A stretch of 64,000 nucleotides of DNA from assembly GCA_963540505.1 (NCBI GenBank), contig CAUTMV010000009.1, positions 19,909 through 83,908 on the forward strand, in the 5' to 3' direction. Both the position numbers and the translations under genes were made by a program. The DNA comes from Wolinella sp963540505 (GTDB lineage Bacteria; Campylobacterota; Campylobacteria; Campylobacterales; Helicobacteraceae). Positions 50,879 to 59,887 of the stretch are shown here, piece after piece (the stretch's first letter is position 1; the number at the start of each line of letters is the position of its first letter). The notes beneath the pieces are model-generated. The model was not told the DNA's origin and did no database searches. It saw only the letters and a program-made list of their open reading frames with translations.

Positions 50879-51718
50879 GTGAATGAACTGAATAAAACGC
50901 TCATCAGCTGGGGCGAAACCTCCGTAAAGATGATGATTTCCTACTCTCCCAAGGTGCTTTTGGCTCTTTTGGTGCTCGTGCTCGGTTATTACTTTGGGAA
51001 AATTGCGCGGCAATATGCCTTTAAATTGCTCCTAAAAATAACGGGCGATGAGACTTTGAGCCGATTCCTCGCGCGCATTCTCTATGCCGCGATCATCGTG
51101 CTTACGATTATTACGGCTTTGGCGAATTTGGGCGTGCAAACCGCCTCAATCATCGCTGTGCTGGGCACAGCTGGACTTGCGATCGCGCTTTCGCTTAAAG
51201 ATTCCCTCTCAAACCTCGCCTCAGGAATCATGCTCATCGTTTTTCGCCACTTTGCTAAGGGCGATTCCGTCGAGATTGACGGCATTGTGGGAATCGTCGA
51301 TGAGATTAGCCTCTTTCATACGAAGCTTACCACGCCGGATAATCGCAGTGTCGTGATTCCCAACTCCTCCATCGCTACAGAGCGTATCATCAATTTCAGC
51401 TTTTATGGGACTCGCCGTTTGGAGTGGATTTTTGGTGTCTCGTATGATGCGGATATTACGCGGGTTAAAGAGGTGATTTTGGAGACTCTTGCGCAGGAAG
51501 CAAGGCTCCTCAAAGAGCCCGCGCCTTTTGTCGGTGTGCATGCACTAGGGGCGAGCAGCGTGGATTTTATCGTGCGCGCGTGGGTCAAAAAGGAGGATTT
51601 TTTCGCCACACAATTTGCCATAAATGAAGCGGTCAAAATCGCGCTTGATCGCGCAGGAATCGAGATTCCTTACAACAAACTTGATGTCAATCTCCACACA
51701 AAGAGCGCGACTTTATGA
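50879..51718 (+). CDS. Small-conductance mechanosensitive channel MscS
   Basis: An inner-membrane channel that opens under membrane tension to release solutes. The 279-residue protein has three spans. The pore helix is the Gly/Ala-rich TM3, LGTAGLAIALSLKDSLSNLASGIMLIVFRHFAKGDSVEIDG, and the MscS beta domain follows with VDEISLFHTKLTTPDNRSVVIPNSSIATERIINFS. GTG start with AGGAA upstream. Its last four bases (ATGA) overlap the start of the next gene. Length equals E. coli MscS (286). Confidence 0.93.
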   Translation: MNELNKTLISWGETSVKMMISYSPKVLLALLVLVLGYYFGKIARQYAFKLLLKITGDETLSRFLARILYAAIIVLTIITALANLGVQTASIIAVLGTAGLAIALSLKDSLSNLASGIMLIVFRHFAKGDSVEIDGIVGIVDEISLFHTKLTTPDNRSVVIPNSSIATERIINFSFYGTRRLEWIFGVSYDADITRVKEVILETLAQEARLLKEPAPFVGVHALGASSVDFIVRAWVKKEDFFATQFAINEAVKIALDRAGIEIPYNKLDVNLHTKSATL

Positions 51719-52977
51719 GGATTATCGGTGCTTCCAAGCTCTTTTTGTGTGATGAAGATTTTCAGATTCTCCCCCAAGGCGGCGTGGCATTTTATGAGGC
51801 GCACGAGGGATGTGAGAATCGGGGCAGAATCGCTGAGGTCGGGTCATTTGAGGCTCTAAAAGAGCATTATCCCGGCGCAAAAGCGGAGTTTTATCGTGAT
51901 AGCGTTTTGCTCCCGGGGCTCATCAATGCGCATACTCATTTGGAATTTAGCGCGAATGTGAGCACGCTTAAGTATGGGAGCTTTGAGGAGTGGCTCTCTA
52001 GCGTCCTTGCGTGTAGGGAGTTGCTTATGGAGCATGAGCGCGTGCAAAGGAGTATGCGTGCAGGGCTTAGTGAGCTATTAAAGAGCGGAACTACGGGAAT
52101 CGGGGCGATTAGTAGTCATGGAATCGACCTTGAGATTCTTGCCTCTTCGCCTCTACGCGTCTGCTATTTCAATGAGGCAATCGGCTCAAATCCCGCCGCA
52201 CTCGATGCGCTATTTGGCGATTTTCTCGCACGCATAGAGGCAAGCAAGGCACACAAAAGTGAGCGTTTTAGTCCCGCAGTCGCGCTGCATTCGCCCTATT
52301 CGCTGCATCCGATTCTCGCAAAAAACGCCCTCAAAGAGGCGCACAAGCTCGGAGGAGTTATCTCAGCGCATTTTTTGGAATCCACAGAGGAGCGCGAATG
52401 GCTTTTAGAGGGCAAGGGCTTTTTTGAGCGCTTTTTTGCGCGATTTTTGCCCGATTCTCACAAGCCAAAGCCGCTTTACACTCCGTTAGAATTTTTGGAG
52501 CTTTTTGAGGGTTTTGAGCCGATTTTGGTGCATGGAGTGCAGATGAGGCGCGAGGAGCTGGAGCGTGCAGCCTCTATGAATGCGACATTAGTGAGCTGCC
52601 CGCGCTCTAATCGCCTGCTGGGCGGGGCACTGCTTGATATTGCCAAAGTGAGGGAATCGGGGCTCAAACTCGCATTCGCTACCGATGGGAAGAGCTCAAA
52701 TTATTCACTCTCGCTCTTAGATGAGTTAAGAATCGCTCTTTTTGCCTACCCTAAAATACCCCTTTTATCGTGGGCACAGGAGCTTTTGCTCGGGGTTACG
52801 CGTAGGGCAGCCGGTGCGCTGAAGTTTGAGAGTGGAGAGCTTAAAAGCTCTTTATGGGCGGATTTCGCGCTCTTTGAAGTGGAGGGAATTAAGGATTCCT
52901 CACAAGAGGCGGTGCAGTTAATTTTGCACGCAAAAGAGGCAAAAGCCCTTTATATCGCGGGAGAAAGGATTATTTAA
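51715..52977 (+). CDS. Amidohydrolase, probably aminofutalosine deaminase (menaquinone synthesis)
   Basis: A 420-residue metal-dependent hydrolase. Metal ligands: LINAHTHLEFS (HxH), ALHSPYSLHP, ISAHFLESTEE and LAFATDGKSSNYSLSLLDELR (Asp near the end). The sequence pattern fits the ATZ/TRZ-type deaminases used by Campylobacterota to turn 6-amino-6-deoxyfutalosine into futalosine, which, together with mtnN and mqnD here, would supply the menaquinone pathway. The specific reaction is inferred. ATG overlaps the mscS stop by 4 nt. Confidence 0.8.
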   Translation: MRIIGASKLFLCDEDFQILPQGGVAFYEAHEGCENRGRIAEVGSFEALKEHYPGAKAEFYRDSVLLPGLINAHTHLEFSANVSTLKYGSFEEWLSSVLACRELLMEHERVQRSMRAGLSELLKSGTTGIGAISSHGIDLEILASSPLRVCYFNEAIGSNPAALDALFGDFLARIEASKAHKSERFSPAVALHSPYSLHPILAKNALKEAHKLGGVISAHFLESTEEREWLLEGKGFFERFFARFLPDSHKPKPLYTPLEFLELFEGFEPILVHGVQMRREELERAASMNATLVSCPRSNRLLGGALLDIAKVRESGLKLAFATDGKSSNYSLSLLDELRIALFAYPKIPLLSWAQELLLGVTRRAAGALKFESGELKSSLWADFALFEVEGIKDSSQEAVQLILHAKEAKALYIAGERII

Positions 52978-53856
52978 ATGCAAAAAATATGGGAGATTTT
53001 TCGAGGAATCGGGCGGTTTATTCTTGCACCTTTTGAATTTTTGACAAAATATTTTAAGGCGTTTTTGCTGCTGTTACTCGCAATTGCGCTGTTTGCACCC
53101 TCTAAGGAAGTGCAAAATGAGAGCAATCTTGCGGAGATTTCGCTAAAAGGGGCGATTTTCTCGGCGGACTATTTTTTGGACGAATTAAAGCGCATTAGGG
53201 AGCTGCCCAATCTTAAGGGCGTGCTTTTGGTGGTCGATTCCCCGGGTGGTGCGCTTGCGCCTTCCGTTGAGATTGCCGAGGAGATGAGGCGGCTAAAAGA
53301 GGAGCAGATTCCCATAGTCGTTTATGCGCAAGGGACAATGGCGAGCGGGAGCTATTATGCGGGAATCTGGTCGGATTATATCATCGCAAATCGCGGGAGT
53401 TTAATTGGCTCCATCGGGGTGATTTTTAATGGCATGGACATCAGCGAGCTCGCGGAGAAGCTTGGGATCAAACCCCAAATCATCAAGGCGGGAAAATATA
53501 AAGAATCAGGCACGTTTATGCGCGCGTGGAATCGCGATGAAAGCGAGGAGATTACGCATTTGGTGCAGGCACAATATGATATGTTTGTCCGCGATGTGGC
53601 ACAGGCACGAAATCTCAACTTAAATGCGAGCGAAACTTACGCACAGGGGCGTATTTTTAGCGCAAAAGAGGCTTTGGATCTTGGGCTTATTGATGCTCTA
53701 GGAATCCGTCGTGATGCGCAAAAAAAGCTCATCGAACTTAGTGGCGTAGATGAAGCGGTGTGGTTTAGCAAAGAGCCGTGGGAGGTCTATTTGGAGCGTT
53801 TTGTGAGCGAGAGCATTAGCATGCTCTCAAGCCTCCTTGCGAGCAAAATTTATTAA
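52978..53856 (+). CDS. sppA: Signal peptide peptidase SppA (short form)
   Basis: A membrane-bound serine protease that degrades cleaved signal peptides. The 292-residue protein has an N-terminal span (FLLLLLAIALFAPS), and a ClpP/crotonase-like S49 domain: LVVDSPGGALAPSVEIAEEMRR, nucleophile serine in YAQGTMASGSYYAGIWSDYIIAN, and general-base lysine in IIKAGKYKESGTFMRAW. This is the short, single-domain SppA that forms octamers. It starts directly at the stop of the previous gene and is followed by purU after 11 nt. Confidence 0.93.
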   Translation: MQKIWEIFRGIGRFILAPFEFLTKYFKAFLLLLLAIALFAPSKEVQNESNLAEISLKGAIFSADYFLDELKRIRELPNLKGVLLVVDSPGGALAPSVEIAEEMRRLKEEQIPIVVYAQGTMASGSYYAGIWSDYIIANRGSLIGSIGVIFNGMDISELAEKLGIKPQIIKAGKYKESGTFMRAWNRDESEEITHLVQAQYDMFVRDVAQARNLNLNASETYAQGRIFSAKEALDLGLIDALGIRRDAQKKLIELSGVDEAVWFSKEPWEVYLERFVSESISMLSSLLASKIY

Positions 53857-53867
53857 AGCGAGGCGCG

Positions 53868-54701
53868 ATGAAAAAGTATATTCTCTCAATTTGCTCTCCC
53901 GATAGCATGGGGCTTATTTATAAGATTGCCTCAGTAATTTTTCAGCATGGGTTAAATATCGATAAGACCGATGAATACGTCGATGTGGAGCAGCAACGAT
54001 TCTTTATGCGTGCTGAACTTAGTGGCGAGGGCGATATTAAGGGCATGCAAGAGGAGATTTCGCGAGCACTGATGGCACAAGCGATAATTAAGCTTGAGGC
54101 AGTGCGCCCCAAGGATATTGTCTTGCTTTGCACGAAGGAGAATCACTGCCTTGGCGATCTTTTGTTGCGTTATGAGAGTGGCGAGTTGGAGGCAAATATC
54201 AAAGCGGTAATTTCAAATTATGACCATTTGCGTGCTTTGAGTGAGAAATTTGAGATACCCTTTTATGGAATCTCGCATGAGGGAATCTCGCGCGAGGAGC
54301 ATGAAGAGAGGATTCTTGCGTGTCTTGAGGGGATTGCGCCGGATTTTTTGGTGCTCGCGAAATATATGCGGATTCTCTCGCCGCAGTTTGTGCGCCATTA
54401 CGAGCAGAGAATCATCAATATTCACCACTCGTTTTTGCCCGCATTCATCGGAGCAAACCCTTACAAACAGGCGTATGAGCGGGGTGTGAAGATGATTGGA
54501 GCGACGGCGCATTTTGTCAACGACAGCCTTGATGAGGGTCCGATTATTATGCAAGACATTATCAAAATCGATCACACTTACACATGGCGCGATATGCAAA
54601 AAGCGGGGCGAGATGTGGAGAAGGTCGTGCTCGCCCGCGCGCTCAATCTCGCGCTCCATGACAGGATTTTTGTCCATGGAAACAAAACCGTTATATTCTA
54701 A
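53868..54701 (+). CDS. purU: Formyltetrahydrofolate deformylase PurU
   Basis: PurU hydrolyses 10-formyl-tetrahydrofolate to formate and tetrahydrofolate, balancing one-carbon pools. The 277-residue protein has an N-terminal ACT domain (SICSPDSMGLIYKIASVIFQHGLNIDKTDEYVD, about 1-80) and the formyltransferase fold, with the catalytic Asn-His-Asp set in NIHHSFLPAFIGANPYKQAYERGVKMIGATAHFVNDSLDEGPII. Its end overlaps a 47-residue gene by 26 nt. Confidence 0.95.
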   Translation: MKKYILSICSPDSMGLIYKIASVIFQHGLNIDKTDEYVDVEQQRFFMRAELSGEGDIKGMQEEISRALMAQAIIKLEAVRPKDIVLLCTKENHCLGDLLLRYESGELEANIKAVISNYDHLRALSEKFEIPFYGISHEGISREEHEERILACLEGIAPDFLVLAKYMRILSPQFVRHYEQRIINIHHSFLPAFIGANPYKQAYERGVKMIGATAHFVNDSLDEGPIIMQDIIKIDHTYTWRDMQKAGRDVEKVVLARALNLALHDRIFVHGNKTVIF

Positions 54702-54819
54702 AGAGGGCGAAGAGGTGCGCCTAATCATCATGCGCAGGCAATTGCAGATGATGGCGAGGAAGCACGCGAAGGCATTTGCACTGCTTATTAAAGCGTGGCT
54801 TAAGGGAGCGAAGGAGTGA
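54676..54819 (+). CDS. Small 47-residue basic protein between purU and trmL
   Basis: A short frame starting at ATG 54676, inside the end of purU, and ending with a 4-nt GTGA overlap with trmL, so both neighbours are tightly coupled to it. The sequence is METKPLYSKEGEEVRLII then a very basic helix MRRQLQMMARKHAKAFALLIKAWLKGAKE. The pattern x-x-Arg-Lys-x2-x-x-Ala-x-x-Ile-x-x-Trp-Leu is reminiscent of the FliG-binding C-terminus of FliF, but this is weak and I do not assign a function. The purU reading frame continues through it until 54701. Confidence 0.6.
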   Translation: METKPLYSKEGEEVRLIIMRRQLQMMARKHAKAFALLIKAWLKGAKE

Positions 54820-55286
54820 AGCTAAAAATTGTCCTTGTAGAGCCTAGGATTCCGCAAAATACGGGGAATATCGGGCGACTTTGTGTCGCGAGCGGAAGCG
54901 CGTTGCATTTGATTCACCCGCTTGGCTTTACGCTTTCACAAAAGGAGCTAAAGCGTGCAGGCATGGATTATTGGGAATCGCTAGAGCTATATGAATGGGC
55001 AAATCTTGAGGAGTTTTGGGAGCAGCACCCTTTTAGCTCGCATCATTTTCTTCTCAGCACTAGGGCGAAGAGGGCGCACTTTGATGCGGAATTTCGCGCC
55101 GATTCCTATCTCTATTTCGGGCGCGAAGATGCGGGATTGCCCGCTTGGCTTTTGGAGAGGAATCCTGAAGCAATGTTTAAGATTCCCATGCAGGCGGGGA
55201 ATCGAAGCCTAAATCTCGCCACTGCGACGGGAATCGTGCTCTATGAGGCGATCCGACAAAATTATGCGCAATTTTTAAGATGCTAA
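54816..55286 (+). CDS. trmL: tRNA (cytidine/uridine-34-2'-O)-methyltransferase TrmL
   Basis: A SPOUT-fold RNA methyltransferase that methylates the ribose at the tRNA wobble position. The 156-residue protein has IVLVEPRIPQNTGNIGRLCVASGSALHLIHPLGF at the N-terminus and the knot region YLYFGREDAGLPAWLLE and IPMQAGNRSLNLATATGIVLYEAIRQ, typical of TrmL/YibK. Start GTG overlaps the small gene stop. It ends the run begun at 49613. Confidence 0.93.
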   Translation: MKLKIVLVEPRIPQNTGNIGRLCVASGSALHLIHPLGFTLSQKELKRAGMDYWESLELYEWANLEEFWEQHPFSSHHFLLSTRAKRAHFDAEFRADSYLYFGREDAGLPAWLLERNPEAMFKIPMQAGNRSLNLATATGIVLYEAIRQNYAQFLRC

Positions 55287-55298
55287 GGATTCTCGCAC

Positions 55299-55304
55299 TA
55301 TAAT
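55299..55304 (+). promoter_or_regulatory. -10 box of the branched-chain amino acid transport operon
   Basis: Perfect TATAAT 39 bp before the ATG (55344) of the binding protein and 12 bp after the trmL stop. Confidence 0.5.
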
Positions 55305-55343
55305 GTCATCTTTTTTGCAAAAGTTATCACAAGGAGATTGAGT

Positions 55344-56465
55344 ATGAAAAGGGTATTCAAACTTGCATTAATCTCGGCGATAAGCGCAGGATCGCTCGCG
55401 GCTGGCGAGGTTAAAATCGGAGTAGTTTTGCCTCTGAGCGGTCCTGTGGGCGGGTATGGTCAAGCGGCGCACCGTGGGCTTATTCTCGCAAATGAGCTCC
55501 AGCCCAAGCTCGCTAATGGCGATACGGTCAAGTTGATTGTCATTGATAACAAGAGTGATAAAATCGAATCGGCTAATGCTATGCAGAGACTCGTCTCCAG
55601 CGAGAAAGTCGATGCGGTAATCGGGGCGATGACCTCGACGAATACCCTCGCGATGACTAAAATCGCCGATGATACCAAAACGCCTCTAGTCGCGCCCGCA
55701 GCGACGAATGATCGTGTTACGAAAAATCGTGCTTATGTAAGTCGCGTCTGCTTCGCGGATAGCTTTCAGGGGATTGTGGGAGCGAATCTCGCTTTTAATG
55801 ACCTTAAGGCAAAGCACGCGGCGATCCTTTTTGATAGCGGTAGTGACTATTCTATCGGGCTAACCAAGGCGTTTAGGACGCAATTTACCAAGCTTGGAGG
55901 AAAAATCGAGCTTGAGGCGCAGGTTCCGGCGGGGAGCAAGGATTTTAAAGCGCAACTCTCAAGCGTAAAAGCGAGGAATGTCGATGTGGTCTATATTCCC
56001 ATCTATTACAACGAAGCGGCGTTGATTGCAGTGCAGGCAAAGCAGCTCGGGCTTAAAAACGCTTTCATCGGCGGTGATGGAATCGCTACAGATAAGATCT
56101 TCTTTGAAGTGGGCAAGGACGCTGTGGAGGGCTATATGACGACGGATTACTACTCTCCTGACGCAAAGCAGACACCCCGCGGCGATGCTTTCATTGCGCG
56201 TTACACTAAAAAGCATAATGATGGCAAGGTTCATGCATTCGCCGCAGTCGCTGCTGATGCCTATGATGTGATTGTGCGAGCGATGGAGCAGTGCAAAAAT
56301 CCAAAAGATCGCGAATGTATCAACAAAAATATCCGCACGACTAAGGATTTTGAGGGCGTCACGGGAATCATCTCCATTAACGAGCGGGGCGATGCGATCC
56401 GTAGCGCGGTTATCAATGAGGTCAAAGGCGGTACGCTTGTGTATAAGACGGTCATTCATCCCTAA
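55344..56465 (+). CDS. livJ: Branched-chain amino acid ABC importer, periplasmic binding protein
   Basis: The solute receptor of the LIV-type importer. The 373-residue protein has a signal peptide (KRVFKLALISAISAGSLAAG) and the periplasmic-binding fold type I: VKIGVVLPLSGPVGGYGQAAHRGLILANEL, AVIGAMTSTNTLAMTKIADDTKTPLVAPAATND, FAAVAADAYDVIVRAMEQC. I start at ATG 55344 (7 nt after AAGGAG) rather than the TTG two codons before. Substrate is likely Leu/Ile/Val, although relatives also bind other amino acids or urea. First gene of a complete five-gene operon. Confidence 0.93.
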   Translation: MKRVFKLALISAISAGSLAAGEVKIGVVLPLSGPVGGYGQAAHRGLILANELQPKLANGDTVKLIVIDNKSDKIESANAMQRLVSSEKVDAVIGAMTSTNTLAMTKIADDTKTPLVAPAATNDRVTKNRAYVSRVCFADSFQGIVGANLAFNDLKAKHAAILFDSGSDYSIGLTKAFRTQFTKLGGKIELEAQVPAGSKDFKAQLSSVKARNVDVVYIPIYYNEAALIAVQAKQLGLKNAFIGGDGIATDKIFFEVGKDAVEGYMTTDYYSPDAKQTPRGDAFIARYTKKHNDGKVHAFAAVAADAYDVIVRAMEQCKNPKDRECINKNIRTTKDFEGVTGIISINERGDAIRSAVINEVKGGTLVYKTVIHP

Positions 56466-56474
56466 CGGCGTTTT

Positions 56475-57374
56475 ATGGATTTTGCTACATTTTTTCAACA
56501 GCTAGTCAATGGAGTGAGCCTTGGGGGCATGTATGCACTGATTGCGATTGGCTATACGATGGTCTATGGGGTGTTGCGCCTTATCAACTTCGCACATGCC
56601 GATGTGATGATGGTCGGGGCATTTTTGGTATTTTTTGGTGTGTCGAATTTCATGCTCCCTTTTTGGAGTTCCGCGCTCCTTGCTATTCTCCTCTCCGCGC
56701 TCCTTGGGGTGATTATTGATAAGATTGCCTATCGTCCATTGCGGAATGCACCACGTATCTCAATGCTCATCACAGCCATTGGTGTGAGCTTTTTTTTAGA
56801 AAATCTATTCAATGTCCTTTTTGGCGGCACTTCGCGCTCTTTTGAGTCGCCGGAATTTTTTCATCAAGCGCTTGCGTTTGAATATTTTTCCCTCACTTAT
56901 ATCACGATGATCGTTCCCGTGGTTACGCTCCTATTCTTAGGAATCTTGCTCTTTATCCTCTACAAAACCAAGCAGGGAATGGCAATCAGAGCGGTGGCAT
57001 TTGATGTGAATACCGTGCGTTTAATGGGGATTGATGGGAATAAAATCATCTCCATCGTTTTTATGGTCGGGAGTGCGCTCGCAGCGACAGGCGGGATATT
57101 TTACGCCATCAGTTACCCTACGATTGATCCTCTCATGGGCGTTTTAATCGGGCTAAAAGCCTTTGCTGCAGCCGTCCTTGGGGGAATCGGGAGTGTGAGC
57201 GGGGCAGTTTTGGGCGGATTTATTTTAGGCTTTACCGAAGTGGTCGCCGTGGCTCTTTTCCCTGAATTAAGCGGCTACAAAGACGCCTTTGCCTTTTTGT
57301 TTTTGATTCTGGTTTTGCTCTTTAGACCGGTGGGAATCATGGGCGATGAGCGGCTAGAGAGGAGTCGATTCTGA
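56475..57374 (+). CDS. livH: Branched-chain amino acid ABC importer, permease LivH
   Basis: An inner-membrane permease of 299 residues with about eight spans. Family features: QQLVNGVSLGGMYALIAIGYTMVYGVLRLINFAHADVMMVGAF at the N-terminus, YRPLRNAPRISMLITAIGVSFFLENLF, and the closing loop GLKAFAAAVLGGIGSVSGAVLGGFILGFTE. It pairs with LivM. It starts 9 nt after livJ; its TGA overlaps the livM ATG by one base. Confidence 0.95.
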   Translation: MDFATFFQQLVNGVSLGGMYALIAIGYTMVYGVLRLINFAHADVMMVGAFLVFFGVSNFMLPFWSSALLAILLSALLGVIIDKIAYRPLRNAPRISMLITAIGVSFFLENLFNVLFGGTSRSFESPEFFHQALAFEYFSLTYITMIVPVVTLLFLGILLFILYKTKQGMAIRAVAFDVNTVRLMGIDGNKIISIVFMVGSALAATGGIFYAISYPTIDPLMGVLIGLKAFAAAVLGGIGSVSGAVLGGFILGFTEVVAVALFPELSGYKDAFAFLFLILVLLFRPVGIMGDERLERSRF

Positions 57375-58432
57375 TGAAAGGCTGTTTGGTAAAGCGATTT
57401 TTAAAGCCGCGTAATTCCATGACGACGCTTACGCTCCACGCGCTTTTGTATGCGATTCTCCTTGTGTGGCTGTGGATGAGCAGTGCCTATTTCAACGACT
57501 ATATTTTGCGCGTGATGAATAACATCTTTATTTTTATCATTCTTGCGGTGAGCTACAATCTTATTAACGGCGTTACGGGGCAGCTTTCGCTTGAGCCAAA
57601 CGGTTTTGTCGCGGTGGGAGCGTATGTTACGGCGATTATGCTGCTTGATAGTGAGGCGAAGCTTGACATGTATCAGCTAGCCGACCCCAGTGCAGTGGTG
57701 CTGTGGCTTCATTCGAATTTTATCCCCGCGCTGTTTTTGAGCGGTTTTTGTGCCGGATTCCTCGCTTTGCTCCTCTCATTCCCCGTATTTAGGGTGCGAG
57801 GCGACTACTTGGCGATTGTTACGCTTGGTTTTGGCTTTATCATTAAGATTCTCGCAATTAATAATCCGCAAATTACTAACGGCGCGATAGGAATCGATGG
57901 GATTCCTCAGAGCACGACGATTTATTGGAGTGGGATTATTGCTTTGGCGGCGGTAATTTTTGTTTTACATATTGTTTATTCAAAGTTTGGGCGCGCGATG
58001 AAGGCGATTCGCGATGATGAGGATGCTGCGATTGCCATGGGGATTAATACCTTTAAAATCAAGACGTGCGCCTTTGTCACAAGCGCATTTTTGGAGGGAA
58101 TCGGCGGCGGATTGCTCGCAGCTCTTCTTACGACGATTTCGCCCGAGCTTTTTGATTTTATGCTGACTTTTCAGCTCCTCATCATCATTGTGCTTGGCGG
58201 GCTTGGAAGCACGAGCGGAGCGGTAATCGGGGCAATTATTGTCGTGGGTGGAGGCGAATGGCTCCGATTCCTCGACCAGCCACTTTTGTTTTTTGGCAAA
58301 GATTTTGGAAGCTACCCCGGGCTTAGAATGGTCATCTTTTCGGCGATTTTACTTATGATGATGCTTTTTGCGCGCGAGGGAATCATGGGCAAGCGGGAAT
58401 TTTGGGAGATTCCCAAAAGGAGGCGCGCGTGA
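57374..58432 (+). CDS. livM: Branched-chain amino acid ABC importer, permease LivM
   Basis: The second permease, 352 residues. Features: NLINGVTGQLSLEPNGFVAVGAYVTAIMLL, LLSFPVFRVRGDYLAIVTLGFGFIIKIL, GRAMKAIRDDEDAAIAMGINTFKIKTCAFVTSAFLEGIGGGLLAALL and LLIIIVLGGLGSTSGAVIGAIIV. Length and spans (about ten) are normal. It overlaps both neighbours: ATG within the livH stop and TGA overlapping the livG GTG. Confidence 0.95.
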   Translation: MKGCLVKRFLKPRNSMTTLTLHALLYAILLVWLWMSSAYFNDYILRVMNNIFIFIILAVSYNLINGVTGQLSLEPNGFVAVGAYVTAIMLLDSEAKLDMYQLADPSAVVLWLHSNFIPALFLSGFCAGFLALLLSFPVFRVRGDYLAIVTLGFGFIIKILAINNPQITNGAIGIDGIPQSTTIYWSGIIALAAVIFVLHIVYSKFGRAMKAIRDDEDAAIAMGINTFKIKTCAFVTSAFLEGIGGGLLAALLTTISPELFDFMLTFQLLIIIVLGGLGSTSGAVIGAIIVVGGGEWLRFLDQPLLFFGKDFGSYPGLRMVIFSAILLMMMLFAREGIMGKREFWEIPKRRRA

Positions 58433-59205
58433 AGATTCTTGAGGTGCAGAATGTAGTCATGCGCTTTGGCGGGCTCAAGGCGATTGATGAGGTCTCATTT
58501 TCTATTGATTCGGGCGAAGTTTTTGGGCTCATCGGTCCAAATGGCGCGGGCAAAACGACAATGTTTAACATTATCACCGCCAACTATAAGCCCACTTCAG
58601 GAAGCATTAAGCTTCTTGGTAAGGAGATTACGCACCTCAAACCTCACAAAATCGTCGCGCAGGGGATCGCCCGCACATTTCAGAATATTCGCCTCTTTGA
58701 GAGCATGAGTGTGCTTGAGAATGTCCTCATCGGCTATCACGCCTCGCTTCGTTACACATTTTTGGAGGCGGCGTTTCGCTTTGGGCGATTTTTTAAAGAG
58801 GAGCAGCGCGTGCGCGAGCAGGCGTTTGAGATTTTGCGCTACATAGGAATCGAGGAATATGCCCAAGTGAGGGCGACGAACTTAAGCTATGGGAATCAGC
58901 GTAAAGTTGAGATTGCAAGGGCTTTGGCAGCCTCGCCTAAGCTTTTGTTGCTTGATGAACCTGCTGCGGGCATGAATCCCAAAGAGACTGAGGAGCTGGC
59001 TGAGCTTATTAGTAAGATGAAGCGCGATTTCAAGCTCAGCGTGCTACTCATTGAGCATGATATGCCTTTTGTTAATCGCCTTTGTGATCGCGTGCTCGTG
59101 CTGGATTATGGCAAGAAGCTCTTTGCAGGCACGCCTTTTGAGGCGATTAATGATTCCCACGTCATCGCCGCCTATTTAGGAGATGTAGCTAATGTTGAAG
59201 ATTGA
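58429..59205 (+). CDS. livG: Branched-chain amino acid ABC importer, ATPase LivG
   Basis: A 258-residue ATPase. Walker A GPNGAGKTTMF, Q-loop ARTFQNIRLFESMSVLENVLIG, signature LSYGNQRKVEIARALA, Walker B KLLLLDEPAAGMNPKE and H-loop VLLIEHDMPFVNRLCDRVLVLDYG. The signature LSYG-Q is the normal LivG form. I start at GTG 58429, which overlaps the livM stop (GTGA) and follows AAAAGGAG, in preference to an ATG nine codons upstream inside livM. Confidence 0.95.
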   Translation: MKILEVQNVVMRFGGLKAIDEVSFSIDSGEVFGLIGPNGAGKTTMFNIITANYKPTSGSIKLLGKEITHLKPHKIVAQGIARTFQNIRLFESMSVLENVLIGYHASLRYTFLEAAFRFGRFFKEEQRVREQAFEILRYIGIEEYAQVRATNLSYGNQRKVEIARALAASPKLLLLDEPAAGMNPKETEELAELISKMKRDFKLSVLLIEHDMPFVNRLCDRVLVLDYGKKLFAGTPFEAINDSHVIAAYLGDVANVED

Positions 59206-59887
59206 GGGGTTGCGCGTTTTTTACGGACTTATTGAGGGGCTGAAGGGGGTTAGTTTTCACATCGATGAGCATGAGATTGTTACGCTCATCGGGAGTAATG
59301 GCGCGGGCAAAACTTCGAGCCTCAGTGCGATTGTCAATAGCGTGAAATCTAAGGGCAAGGTGGAGTTTTTTGGAGCGAATATCTCTAGGCTCCCCGTGCA
59401 TAAGATTATCCAGCGGGGAATCGCACTTGTGCCTGAAGGGCGACGAGTATTTTTTAACCTCACGATCGAGGAAAATCTCCGCATGGGTGCATATAATAAT
59501 GATGAAAATTTTGAGCGAATGCGCGAGCGGATGTATGATCTTTTTCCTAGGTTGCGTGAGCGAGCGAGTCAGCTTGCAGGCACGATGAGCGGGGGAGAAC
59601 AGCAGATGCTTGCGATTGCGCGCGCACTCATGGGCGAACCAAAACTTTTGATGCTTGATGAGCCGAGTTTGGGGCTTGCACCCAAGATTGTTGGCGAGCT
59701 TTTTGACACGATCACGCGCCTAAGAGCCGAAGGGATTACGATTTTACTCGTGGAGCAAAATGCGTTTGCCGCGCTTAAAATTGCCGATAGGGCGTATGTG
59801 CTTGAGAACGGTCAAATCGTAATGAGCGATTTGGCTTCAAATCTTCTCCATAATCCCGAAATCAAAAGACGCTATCTTGGCGGCTGA
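59192..59887 (+). CDS. livF: Branched-chain amino acid ABC importer, ATPase LivF
   Basis: A 231-residue ATPase that pairs with LivG. Walker A GSNGAGKTSSL, IALVPEGRRVFFNLTIEENLRMGAY, signature MSGGEQQMLAIARALM, Walker B KLLMLDEPSLGLAPKI and ITILLVEQNAFAALKIADRAYVLENG. The EGR-x-F motif is characteristic of LivF. It starts 14 nt inside livG and overlaps rmuC by 11 nt. Confidence 0.95.
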   Translation: MLKIEGLRVFYGLIEGLKGVSFHIDEHEIVTLIGSNGAGKTSSLSAIVNSVKSKGKVEFFGANISRLPVHKIIQRGIALVPEGRRVFFNLTIEENLRMGAYNNDENFERMRERMYDLFPRLRERASQLAGTMSGGEQQMLAIARALMGEPKLLMLDEPSLGLAPKIVGELFDTITRLRAEGITILLVEQNAFAALKIADRAYVLENGQIVMSDLASNLLHNPEIKRRYLGG

